Origin: Ciona savignyi
Lineage: Eukaryota > Chordata > Ascidiacea > Phlebobranchia > Cionidae
DNA: 64,000 nucleotides
Assembly: GCA_000149265.1 (NCBI GenBank)
Contig: CH002902.1
Coordinates: forward strand, 195,560 to 259,559
Direction of reading: 5' to 3'
Part shown: piece after piece, positions 10,601 through 22,500 of the stretch
Numbering within the stretch: the stretch's first letter is position 1
How the letters are laid out: every line of letters starts with the position of its first letter
Made by a program: the position numbers and the translations under genes
Notes under the pieces: generated by a model
Seen by the model: the letters and a program-made list of their open reading frames with translations, nothing else
What the model was told of the DNA's origin: nothing
Databases searched by the model: none

Positions 10601-12911
10601 TGCCCTAAGGCATTGTAATATATAAAAATGATGTTTCAAATTAAAGCTATAGGCAATGTCAAACACAAATACCATCACAAACAGGCACAAATACCATTAC
10701 AAAATCAAATAAATAATGACCAAAAACTAGTATCTTATTTCGCACTACAAAGCCCGGAATTTAGACTTGATTGATGAAAACAATTAAGCCATAATAGTCA
10801 TTTACATTTTGAGATTGTTTAAAAAAATTGCTTTATTCCATTTCCAAACCATAATTACACAAGAATACATAGGGTATATAGCCTTTCCGATAATGTGCCA
10901 TGTTTCTATGATGTCACTAACACTTCTCTTTATTGGTGAAAGTGTTGTTCGTTTTAAAGCCTTATGTGTTAAACACAGAGACCAATATTGCACTGATCAC
11001 CATTTAGTATCAAACTCATATGATTCGAATTTTTACTTTGCTCTTTCTGCAGCGCAACTATGTGGGATAAACGGTATCGGAATGTACACAAACCCAATTT
11101 TTGCCAAAGCCGGATTTGAAAAAGATCAGGCAACCATAGCTTCAACCATAGTGTACACGTTGCAGTTTATGGTTGCACTTATTGGGGTGAGCATCGTTTT
11201 GTTTTCGTTATCTCAGCAAAGGGGTTGTCCCCTGGATAGAGAAAATGGTTAATTAAAAATTATAAATGCAGTCAAAGTTGATAAACTTTAATGGGTCTCA
11301 ATAAATATACAAGTTTATCAGTACTTTTGTGAAATGTAGGTAAATGTATGGCTGTGTGTTATTATATAGGAAATTTTAATAGATTAACTCCACATTTAGG
11401 TTTCCTAAAGCTACTGCCTACTGCAGTATGTTTATTCAGACAGGAGACAATTTTTTGGTATTTCTTTACCCAATTAATCAACTAGTTTCAGACTATGTCC
11501 GCTGAGTGACTTGCCTACTGACACAGACTACCAGTTCAGCTGGTTTTTATTCCACCACCTTTCGCCAGTAGCTTAATTTACAACAAATAAACTAACTGGT
11601 CAGAGCAACACACTTAAGAGGTGTCTGTTTTCTGTTTACATCCCACAGTTTAATTAAGTCGTTTTTTTTCTCCAGTCATTTGCTGTGGATTTTTACGGAC
11701 CACGGAAACTGAATATATTATCAAGTGGCATCATGTCTGCGTCGCTTATCCTTCTCACTATTTCCTTGGCGACGTACCAAACCTACCAGCCGATGGCGTA
11801 TGTGAGCGTGGTCGCCGTGGCAATATACGTACTTTCGTGAGTTGGATCTCTCCATTGATGTTGCAATTCATGTAATCTACCCACTTACCCACAGGTGGCA
11901 AATGAAAGTCATTTTCAACAGACATATTGGATTACTGCATACATGCATTTAAAAAAGGACTTGTCCAATTGCCCATGTATACTGAATCGCAGTCCAGTCC
12001 CATATACGAGTGTTTTCCAGACTATGGTAGTATCCATATTGATTTCATTGTTAAAATAAAACACTCCCTGTGTTCAGATAACACGCAACCCTGTTTAAAC
12101 ACCTTTTGTAACAATTTTAGAGGGTAAAGCCATTAAAGCAGCGTGTAATCCCATCACTAACTTTATTAAAAAGAAAACACCACATTGAGACAACTTGATC
12201 TTTATTTTCCCAGACATTAGTTGATTCAGACAGATTGGTTGTTTGAATTCTGTCATTAGGTATTTTTAATAGTTTTTCACACAGGTGGGCGTGCGGACTT
12301 AATTTGACTCTCTTTCCTATGCTCGGAGCGTTCACAGACGAAGTAACCCGAGGTGCATCCTTCACTATTGGTGGTGTTATCTTCTGGATTTTCTCCTGGT
12401 TCGTCAGTTTCATTCAACTTTATTTATTGGTGAGTGGTTTCATTTAAAAAGCCTTGTATTTTCAATTTTGTTTAATGACTGGAAAATGTTTTTTTTAGCC
12501 TTTTTTAAAAAGTTTTTTGTGTAAATATATGCTCACACTAAAGACCACAATCAAATTTATTATCCGCTTTTATGGCTGTCATTTTCCTTCAAGATACTAT
12601 CACTTTCGCATTTTTGCGTTGTGATAAACAATCTTTTTTATTTACGACCATACATTTTTTAACAGGATTGGTTGAAAGCATTTGCTTTCGTACCGTGGGC
12701 AGTATTCAACGCATTTTTTCTCGTTTTTGTCATTGTCTACATCCCGGAGACAAAAGATGTTGAGCCAGCGGTTATTCTGCAGCAGATACGAGGCACAACA
12801 AATCAACTCTCTCACCCAGTCGAGCCCCAGGGCAGCCCAATGCAAGAAATAGGACTGACCACGCCCCTGACCGTCACTAATGGGGCCGACCACAGCACTA
12901 ACCAATGTTAA
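7623..12911 (+). CDS. Facilitative sugar transporter-like MFS protein (SLC2/GLUT type)
   Basis: Ten exons: 7623-7736, 8249-8377, 8431-8698, 9466-9587, 9763-9936, 10375-10513, 11053-11186, 11676-11836, 12285-12429 and 12666-12911. They join to 1632 nt, 543 residues. Signature blocks of the sugar-porter family appear in order: RKSSMILMN after an early membrane segment (a weak form of the G-R-R/K loop), GRFIMGLFSGFGM leading into LIPIVVSE, WLPETPSYLL before the central loop, QLCGINGIGMYTNPIF in the second half, DFYGPRKL, and IPETK after the last membrane segment. The N-terminus (38 residues) and the C-terminus after PETK are polar and cytosolic. Substrate cannot be fixed: QLCGIN replaces the typical QQxSGIN, so a glucose GLUT or a trehalose/polyol relative are both possible. 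It converges with the ShKT/TSR gene. Confidence 0.88.
8705..8825. repeat. Short AT-rich tandem repeat in transporter intron 3
   Basis: About four degenerate copies of a roughly 30-bp unit built from TTTGAATATATTTGTT followed by a run of A. It starts just after the exon 3 donor. Confidence 0.6.
11488..11600 (-). mobile_element. Degenerate fragment of SINE family 1 in transporter intron 7
   Basis: On the minus strand CGAAAGGTGGTGG, then AACCAGCTG, TCTGTGTCAGTAGGCAAGTC and AGCGGACAT follow the order of the SINE middle section. Head and tail are lost. Confidence 0.45.
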
Positions 12912-13561
12912 GGGACCGCTGGTTGAACTCCGCATAACTTAACCACCACGGGAGTCTTTGAGCACTGGCCAAGGATAACAACTTGCCAAAGCCGCGTGTA
13001 AATAGCCAGGGGCAGCTTAATGTTACCTACAAGCAGCATACTGCAGATGTTACTGCCACTATCAGCATGCAGTGTATTTTACCATGATGCTAAATATGCC
13101 CATCTCTTTATGTTCCCTTGAGATTACTTTGCCATTTTAATCGTGTTTTTAGGTGCTATTAATTTCAAAATCCACGGTCGCGAATGGTACTAAGAATTCC
13201 CTTTTTGTAGTAATTGTTTTTGGTGTCTAACCGTTTTAGTATTAATACCCTTGTACTTTTTTCTGTGCGTGACGTTATCAAAACAAAATACAATGAGATC
13301 ATTCTCGCTCTATATTCAAAAAATTGCTAGCAAAATAGGAAATTGGCGCAAGGCACACGCGATTATATACACAGTGAACGGGCGGCGGATGTACAACTGT
13401 ACAAAGGGCATAAAAGCAAACTAAAATATTTACAATAAAAGGTTATGGGGTCAGAGTGACCAAAGTGCAAGAGGTAGCTGCGGTAAAGCCTCTATGATAC
13501 AGTCATGCAACGGCACCAATCGTAACAATAAATAGAAAAAAATTGCATAAATAATAAAACT
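12912..13561. other. Convergent 3' interval between transporter and ShKT/TSR gene
   Basis: Non-coding. It should hold the 3' untranslated regions of both genes. A plus-strand AATAAA lies at 13434-13439, 520 bp after the transporter stop, and is a candidate 3' end. I see no clear minus-strand hexamer close to the ShKT/TSR stop. Confidence 0.5.
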
Positions 13562-16500
13562 TTAAATCTCCATACCAGAGCCAGCTTCTGATGACCGACC
13601 TGAAACAAAATAAAATGAATGAAAGGTTTTTACTTCTGACAGTGGCTGACATGACATGAACTTATTGAACTTATTGTTAAGCTACTTATTTGACAGTGTT
13701 ATACAGGGGCACCTATTATTAATGATGTCATTAGTTTGTATGTACTTTTTCTATTCCAATGTTAATACCAATCTTCACCAGATAACATGTTGTTCACAAT
13801 TATGCGAAATGAAATAATAAAGTAAGATGTGTAACCTTTAAGGTAAAAACAAGTATTTTGGCTTACTAGGATACTATCCCATTTTAATGAATTAATCCTA
13901 AAAGAATTGCTATTAAAGTTGATACCAGTGTTTATCAATAAAATAGAATGCCATAGAAAAAAAGTAAAAAAACTACACTTAATATTGTACTTTACTCAGA
14001 TTATTAAATTTGTGCATATTTATATGATGGTGAGAGATATTTTTGTGATAGTGAGAATAAAGTGCTTGTTGCTTACCCATGATAGGATTTCCTTGGCAAG
14101 TTAGAAGTTCAAATCTCAAGCAACCGTGGCGTGTTGGTGAGGTGTCCAATACTTGGATCTTCCAAATGCGCGATTTGATAGAATTCCAGTGTCTGGAAGT
14201 GAAAATAAATAAAATCATGACCACCGTTCTTGGAAAAATGTATAGCAACTTAACTTAACATCCAATTTCACTAAAACGTACATCGAGTAGGCTTTATTAA
14301 TCTTACATTTAAAAGGTTTTTAAAAAAAACAAGAATTTTTTTAACACTTCTCATATAAAAAACAAGACTAAAGTTTGAAGGTGGTAAGTTGGTTGTTTTG
14401 GACAAAATCTGGTTGATTTAATAAACAACTTAAGCACATCACTTACATATTGCAACACACTGCTATAGCTAAGGTAACTTGACAAATACCAATATTAAAC
14501 ACTCTCTGGACGCACAACTAAAAATTCAACATAACCTGCGATGGCAGAGTGGTAAATTTCACCTACCTGTTATCAGTGCTTACAGGGCTGTTAAGGCCGC
14601 TGAACAACCTTGCCCTTCCTGCGTTGTCTCTCACTGCATCAAACAATGAGGTCGATTCGTCATAGTAGAGCACCCCGAACCGGGAGACCCATGAGTATTT
14701 CGGGGCCTTCTTAACCCGGTTGTTGTTTACGAACCCTTGGACGGAAATCCCTGTCACCTCCATGGGTGTTGTCAGGTCAACCTGGGGAAGGAGTCGGTTA
14801 AAAAATTTGAAAATCTGATGGCACAAATAGTTTGTGGAATTGGAATGCAACATGACATGAGAAAGTTCGGGATCCTAAAAACACACCTAGTATGGAGAAC
14901 ATTAGTTTCACGAAAACAGACAAGCGTGTTTTTAAAATATTGCTAAATTTAAGTAAACATTTACAAATGGTTCATAATACACTTGTAGTAATTTCTCATA
15001 TCTAACCAAAGAAGGTTTGCCAAAGAAATAAAAATAGCATGCTTACTGATATTTAATCTCAATGCTTTACAATTGGTTGTTAAGTGAGTTTTCTCTTGTT
15101 TTTTATTCTTTTTTTAATTTTTGACTCACTTGAATCCATCTCTTTGTGTCATTCGTTGTTGGACACCAGGCGAGGTCGCCGTTGAGCCGTGCGTTATACG
15201 CTTCACACCCCACCATCTCACTGGAGGCAGCAAAGAGAGCATCGGGGGTCAAAGTTCGATTCTTTACCTCCAACTCGGTTACGTCACATGCTGAAAGAAA
15301 GATAAAGGTTTAGACATCTAGTGGTCATTTTTGCGATGGAACTTTGAACAATAACAAATTTGTGCAGTTTCGTTGCTTTTTATTTTTTCTTGTCTTTTTT
15401 ATTAGCATTTATAGTGACTGTATGTTTTATTTGTGAAGCATGTATAGAATATAAAACAAATCATCACCATTTTAGGGAAAATTAGTGATCAGCTTGTGAC
15501 AAGACAGGATACTGTAGAATTTCCACTTACTTGGAGGGCAATCCCACGTATTGCAGACTTTCTTGTCCAATGATTTCCCGATGTGGCACCCCATATCACC
15601 GACGGTACCATTTCTGCATAACCTGGTACGCTCCGACCATCCGACCCCACACGACACACTGCAGCTGCCCCAACGGCCCCACGACGACCAGACGGGGCAA
15701 GGGCCCCGACCACAGGTTTCGATCTCTGTTGCTGCCCCTTGTCCACACGATGAGTCAGTGACAATGTCGCCAACTGGAAAATGAAATTACAGGTTAGAGA
15801 ATGGTCGTATGGTTGAATGCTTAATGTGTTCGTTTCATGTACCAATTTCTGTATAAAGCCGTATACCTGACAAACCTAATGACAGTTGAAACTTCATAAA
15901 ATAATACAAAAAGCAAAAAAATTCAAATTTGGATTGTAATAATAATAGCGATGCAAAAATGCAGCTGATATTCAGAACTGTGTGGAGTTTTATAAGAGCT
16001 TTATATCTGATCACGACTTATTTGCCAGATTGCTCACACAAGAATGACAATTTACAAAAATGCAGTTAATACACTAATATATGGATACTAAGAGTTGATG
16101 ACAACGTGTAATATCTATTGATTACTCAACGAAAGGATAAAAAGAAACTAAAATGATTGTGGCCGAATGGTTGGTTAATGCGACTACAATCTTAGCGACA
16201 CGGCTATTAGGGCTTCGGAACCTCCCCCCATAAAAAGAAAATAAATCAAGCCAACTCACTTGAATCGTCATAGCAGTCTCTGGTTCTTGCCCTGACACCG
16301 CTGTTTCCACACGAGGCGCTACATACACTCCATGGTTTCCATGCCGACCACGCAGGGCAGGAGTGCTGGTTGCACTGACCGAATGACTCAGTGTCACCTG
16401 GGCAGCCACTGACACCAGCTGTACCGTTTAAGCAAGACCTGGCGAATTCAGCAGGTTAACAGATGCTTGTGTTAATTTGTTGACGGTGCCATGCATAGAA

Positions 16501-19500
16501 CAATATCGGCAAAGACTTGTCGTATAAATGGAGTTACTGCAACATTACCATTGTGGTATTATATTTGCAATATTACTAAATTGTGTAATGCATGTTTATC
16601 ATATATAAATTGCTAGTCCTGTCTATGGTTTCGACACACATTTGTTACAGATTTTATTCGAACAGTTATGCTTTGTAGCGCAGGTTCAAAATAGAAGTAT
16701 TGCTGTAAATGCAGATCCGGATTAACTAGTACGAGGCAGCTTTTTTGACCTTTTTTGTTTAAGATTTTGTCCAAAGAGGAAAGTTAATAGAAATCTTACC
16801 TTTCTCTGGACATTACTCCGGATCCACACGAGGTGCTACATCTGCTCCACGAGCTCCAGCCTTCCCACATTCCAACGAGGCACTCGGCACATTCCATAGT
16901 GTTGTGGCTTGCCCCCAAACAACCCCCACGACCGGGTAACCCATTCAGACAGATACGACGTCTGTGGATGGAAATTGGGTAAACACAAATGGTGAGACCA
17001 AAATAAAATTAGAGATATTGTTTGGTTGAATGCACAATTAATTTAGTACCAGCATCACAAGAATAAAATATTACTACTATCTATGTATTCCTTGTTATAA
17101 CATACTCGTGATTACAAATTCTGACAAAAATAATCACTAGTAACATGGGCAAAGTCTGGTTGACTTTTTTATTAGAATTACTTGAAAATTCTATACTTTT
17201 TTACATCTACAACTGATTGAGACCGGATAATCTTTTTTTTTTTGAAAAAATGCGTCAAATCGAAATACTTTTCAAAATGCACATTTTTCAAAGAGATTAG
17301 CTTTCTTGTTTAACAATCTTCTACACACTGTGTGTTGAAACATCAGGTTTACCTCATTTTCCTGCAAGGTCCAGTTGCATTACTACATCTTCCATATTCT
17401 CCCCATGCCGACCAGATTCCCTCGCTCGAACAAACCTTGAATTTGCAGAACGCAGTTTCGGTTGCGTTTCCTGGGCAACTAACGCCATCTGTCGGAAAAA
17501 AAACTGTTAAAATACTGGTGTTGGGGGTTTGTTAAACAAAATATAACTGTAATTTGAATTTTAGTTTAAAATTTATTGTAATTTTATTTTAGTTTGAAAT
17601 TTATGTAATTCTATTTTAGTTTGAAATTTATTGTAATTTTATTTTAGTTTGAAATTTATTGTAATTTTATTTTAGTTTGAAATTTATTGTAATTTTANNN
17701 NNNNNNNNNNNNNNNNNNNNNNNNNNNNNNNNNNNNNNNNNNNNNNNNNNNNNNNNNNNNNNNNNNNNNNNNNNNNNNNNNNNNNNNNNNNNNNNNNTAT
17801 TTTAGTTTGAAATTTATTGTAATTTTATTTTAGTTTGAAATTTATTGTAATTTTACTCAGGTGAGATGGCCTTGTTCGCTATATTTAATATTTCTATACT
17901 TTTTTGATGACCTTATTAATGACTATTTGTTTTGTTGGAGAAAAAGGTTAAAAATGCACAAGATAAAATGTATGGCTAACATGGTCCATTATTTGATGGT
18001 TAAATTAAAATATTGTGCAGTTGAAAGCGTAACAAAAAACAATTCCATACAGACAGGTAGAATTAGGTCCAGCTGTTTTACCTGGACAAGAACGTGTTCT
18101 GGTTTTTGTACTTTCGCCGCAGTCTGGAGAACAGACGCTCCAGCTTTCCCAACTGCTCCAACTGATCATCTGCAAAACAACCAACATCTAAATACACTCA
18201 AGTGGATAGGAACTGAAGCTTTTACACAAGCTAAAAATTGTTACAGTATGGATCTAAAATAACTATAACAGTATAGATCTAAAAATAAAAATAAAACAGG
18301 TAATAAAAAGAACTCAAATTTATATACCAGATAAAAAAGGGCAACAAAACTACAACTTCAACTCACGCATTGATGTTGGTTGCATGAATCCAGCTCCTCT
18401 TTAAGTCCAACGCAATCTTCCCCGTTGCTACAGCTCCTTGTCCTCTTCTTGTCTCCTCCTCCACACGAGGCACTACATGCCTCCCAGTGAGACCATGTCG
18501 ACCAAGCTGAAATAAGTTGGAGATTGTAAATGGGAGTGTCGTTGAATGGATAACGCAACTTATACAGACAACATAGTAAACAAAACATAAAAAGAAATAC
18601 AGTGGTCCTGAGTTCGAAGTCAAGCCTGGTAGAAAACCGAAAGAAATTTATAAGAATGGTGGGACAAAAATTTTATAACAAGAAAATTAAAATTCAAAGA
18701 ATGTGACACCACTGTAAATTTTGTTCTTTCATAGAATTAATATTATTCGTTTTGTGATGTCACATAAATATGTCAGTGCTAAAGGCCCAATTAATAATCT
18801 CGTTAAATATTTGGAATGTAACAGTATAGCTACCTGGACACGGAGCGTTATCCGAACACGGCGCTTCCTCCTGTGCATCTCCCTCACATCCGACTCCATC
18901 ACACACCCGCATCCGGATCTTGCTCCCGGATCCACACGACGAGGAACATCTCGACCACGAGGACCACTCCACCCACACACTGCATGGCTCCATCTGACAG
19001 GCTCGTTCACGGGTGGTGTTCGTCACGGTCTGGTTGCTGCAAGCCCCAGGAACTTCACACTCCAGCGACTGGGTCTGGGTCCCGTTGCCACAAGCAACAC
19101 TACATGCAGACCAATTGCCCCAAACCATTTCTGTTGGAAGAAGAAAATAAATCATACAAAATACGCTTTTCGCCAAGTTGTGAGCAGCCTTTGTTTGAAC
19201 ACTTGTTTTTTAATGTGCTGTTTTATAACTTTAAAGTAGTTTTATTCATTTTTCTATTACAGAGACCTAAGATATCTGTTCAGGTAAATAAAAATATTGA
19301 TTGGAAAGGATAGCTGTAGTGATTTTCGTGTTCAAATAGTTGATTTACAGTTTTGGATCATAAAAAAATGTCAAAGTATATTTCCTTAATATGGTCATCA
19401 CTGTCATAAACAAGGTAAAGAAAATTTCAGACACTACAAACTAATGGTTTGTGTATGCCTTGCTGAAATGATCTAATCTAAGGAATTTTGTTGGGAAGAG

Positions 19501-22500
19501 ATAGGGTAGAATCGGAGCGGAAAAAATGTCCGACGACTTACCTGGCGTGCAGAAGCCACATGTGAATCTACACTGCACCATGACCACAGGTCGGAACCGA
19601 ATCGCTCTACATTTTCCTTCTTCTTTCATGACAGGACACAGCGCATTGGTGTCAACACATTCTGGAAAATAAGCACTGAGTTAAATAGATGCATCTTACA
19701 TTTATAAAACACATATTAACTAGTAGAAATTGGGTATATAGCAAACTTCTAGGTCGTTATGCTTTTTTCCACTTACAGGAGTTAACATGCGTCATGTATG
19801 GTCATCTAGCTGAATGGTTAACGCAACTAATATACAAACCTGCTCCAATACAAAAACGGTCCTAGTGACGAGCCCATCATGGGTTCGAAACTTGGCTTGG
19901 TAAAAAACAAAAAAAGAGACCATGATTATGGGTATGGTTGTGGCTGAATGGTTAATACGACCAATACATATAACCGAATCCTATACAAAAATGTCCTAAT
20001 GATGAACACATCATGGGTTCAAAACTTGGCTCGGTAAAAAAATGTGTTATACTATTCCTATCACTTACTTTGTTGTCTACTTGGGTCAATATCAGGACAA
20101 TAATCTTTGTTGCATCTTAAAGTCTGGCTTGAGATGCCGTCGCAATATGACCCACCATCGCAGGTTCGATTCCGCCGGGTTATTCCCCCACTGTTTGCAG
20201 TCAGTGGACTGGGATCATCGTTGCAACTCTTGCTGCACTCGGACCACACTGACCAGGCGCTCCACTCGCCCAGTCCAACTGGTTTTCAAAATTAAAAGGT
20301 TTTCAAAATTAGTTGTTGCTTTGGCCCAATTTAGAATGCCGGTTGCAGTAGAACCAGTACCAATTTTTGATTTTAATTGATTTTTTTTCAAAATTTTTAT
20401 ACACAAAAATAATACTTTTATACACAGATATATTTATACAAAACACGTTTTTGCCCAAAAACATAGAAAAATGTATTAAGAAGCAAAAAAGTGTTTAAAA
20501 TTTAATTTACAAATCTACTTACCAGGTGCTGCAGTTGTAGGCTGAGGAGTGTTTGTGCCACACGCGTTACAAGTCTTCTTGCACATGGTCCGCATGTATG
20601 TTTTCCACACACTACAGTATGCTACATAGGATCCACAACTCTTCATGTTATCAAAGCAGCCAGAGGTAGACACTGCGAAATGATTAAATAATTAAAAATT
20701 ACCGTCGGAATGGTCAAAACAAGTAATCCATATTTTTTGGCATTTTTAGGTTTGGCGGCCATGTCTTAAAATACCTAAAGTAGATAAATGATTGGATTAT
20801 ATGTGTGTTTTAAAATTGTCGCTTTGCTGTCTTTTTTCCACTTTCAAATTTTTCATCATAGGTCTTTCTTTGTGTTTTCAAAAAATAAACTAAACTATTG
20901 TCTATTATTGCATATACTGTATTACCCGGTGTCTATTATTACATATTTTGTATTGACCGGTTAACGCACTTATACGGTTAAAAACAGTTGTTTTAAACAC
21001 ATTTTTGGTATTACTAGATGAAACGTTAAACTTTATTGCAAGTAAATACACTGATTGTTTGATTTGATGAACATACCTTGTGTAGTTTGTGCTGTGTTGG
21101 ACATGCCTTCCTGATCAGTAACCACGCACTTCTGGCAAGTCTTCTGACACTGCCTTGCAACAGTGGACAGTATGCAAAGTCCCTTGTACTTCGCACACAG
21201 CCGTGTGTCATTATCTCTGCAGACGGGAGCGGCAGGAAGAGCTGAAAATGAGAACAAATATCAGATTTATTAGTTGACTGAATATTAAACTTTTTAAAGG
21301 AATTATTTTGTTAAAAGTTTAGTAAAAGAATTTAAAGCATTAAAGTTTTCAAAACTGATTTCAATGCTAGGATGCATGTGTTGTACAAGTGCACAATCGT
21401 CTACCAAGCAGCTGGTTTCAATACCACAACCTTCCGATTGCTTGCTAACCACCAACGGTTTTACAGAGGTTTGTATTTGTTTGCAGCCTAAAGCTAAAAT
21501 GAGGTATAAAATAAACTTGTCAACTTAATTGACTTACAAGGTAATGCAGGTAGGCTTGGGGTAATGCATTGGTCGCATGATTTCGCACAGAGAGCTTTCA
21601 CTGAGTCTGATGTCCGACAATAGTTGAGCTTCTTAAACTGGACACACTGTGCACTGGAATCAATACAAGCCGCTGAAGAGAAAAAAATGTTTAAAACGTA
21701 TTGACTGGAAGTAAAGTAAGAAGCCAACCACAAATGCATTGTTTAAGACAATTGACAAAATGCCTGTTTCATCTAAGTGTATTGCTAAAATGAGACACAG
21801 CTTTTTTTCATTTTTAAAATTGCATATCAAATTCTTGACTTAAATAATTGCACACAATTTACTGTAAGTTTGGGTTTTACAGCCTTAGTTTTGGTGGCTG
21901 TCTGTATATTTTATTTAATTGTTTTAATTTCATATATCCATGATGTAAAAAAACGACTGCAGGTTTGTCATTTTGTTGTTTTCAATATCTATAGTTTAAA
22001 TTCTTTCAATTATCATTTTTTAAAACAAGTAAAAACATCACTAATCTAGTCTTGCTTTATATTTTCAGATCAAGTTTATATTATTAAAAATTTCCTATTA
22101 TCACGCACTTGCTATTCTAGCTTCTTGTGGGGTGTCAGTTTTGCAGCCGCATGTTTTCGCACACATGCGGTAGATCGTGGGGTTGTTGCAGAGGTTGTTG
22201 TCCAAGAATACCTTGCAGTCGGTTCGTGTATCCACGCAGGTAGATTCTGAAACTGAGATAAAATAATGATGCAAAAATGTGGGTGATAATGGACAAGATT
22301 ATAGATAGATGATTATGTTTAACAAAAATGTAAAACATAAACGCAATAAAGTATGTTACATATTTTGAATTTATTTTAAAAAAATTGTAATAGAGCTAGG
22401 CAAATAATATAAAAATTGAAATATTTTTTTTCTTATGAAATGTAATTTGAAATAGCTAGGTATTTTGTTTAACTTTGGAGTCCCCTTACCTGTAATGGAT

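Larger units (their letters stand above)
15531..20278 (-). other. Thrombospondin type 1 repeat block (nine of eleven)
   Basis: TSR cores by exon: one in 20069-20278, two in 18834-19130, one in 18367-18506, then five that run across exon borders from 18169 to 15531. Tryptophan ladders are plain (WSSWSRCSSSCGSG, WSTWSHWEACSASCGGG, WSAWKPWSVCSASCG). The W-x-x-W motifs are C-mannosylation sites in this family. C-x-x-S/T-C-G, the POFUT2 O-fucosylation consensus, is present in at least five of these repeats. The repeat beginning WSAWGEYGRCSNATG has lost the C-G pair. Confidence 0.85.

Noticed and set aside
18721..19239. 172-codon plus-strand open frame
   Set aside because: It is the antisense shadow of the exon with two TSRs (18834-19130); the minus strand carries clear WSSWS-C motifs and splice sites.
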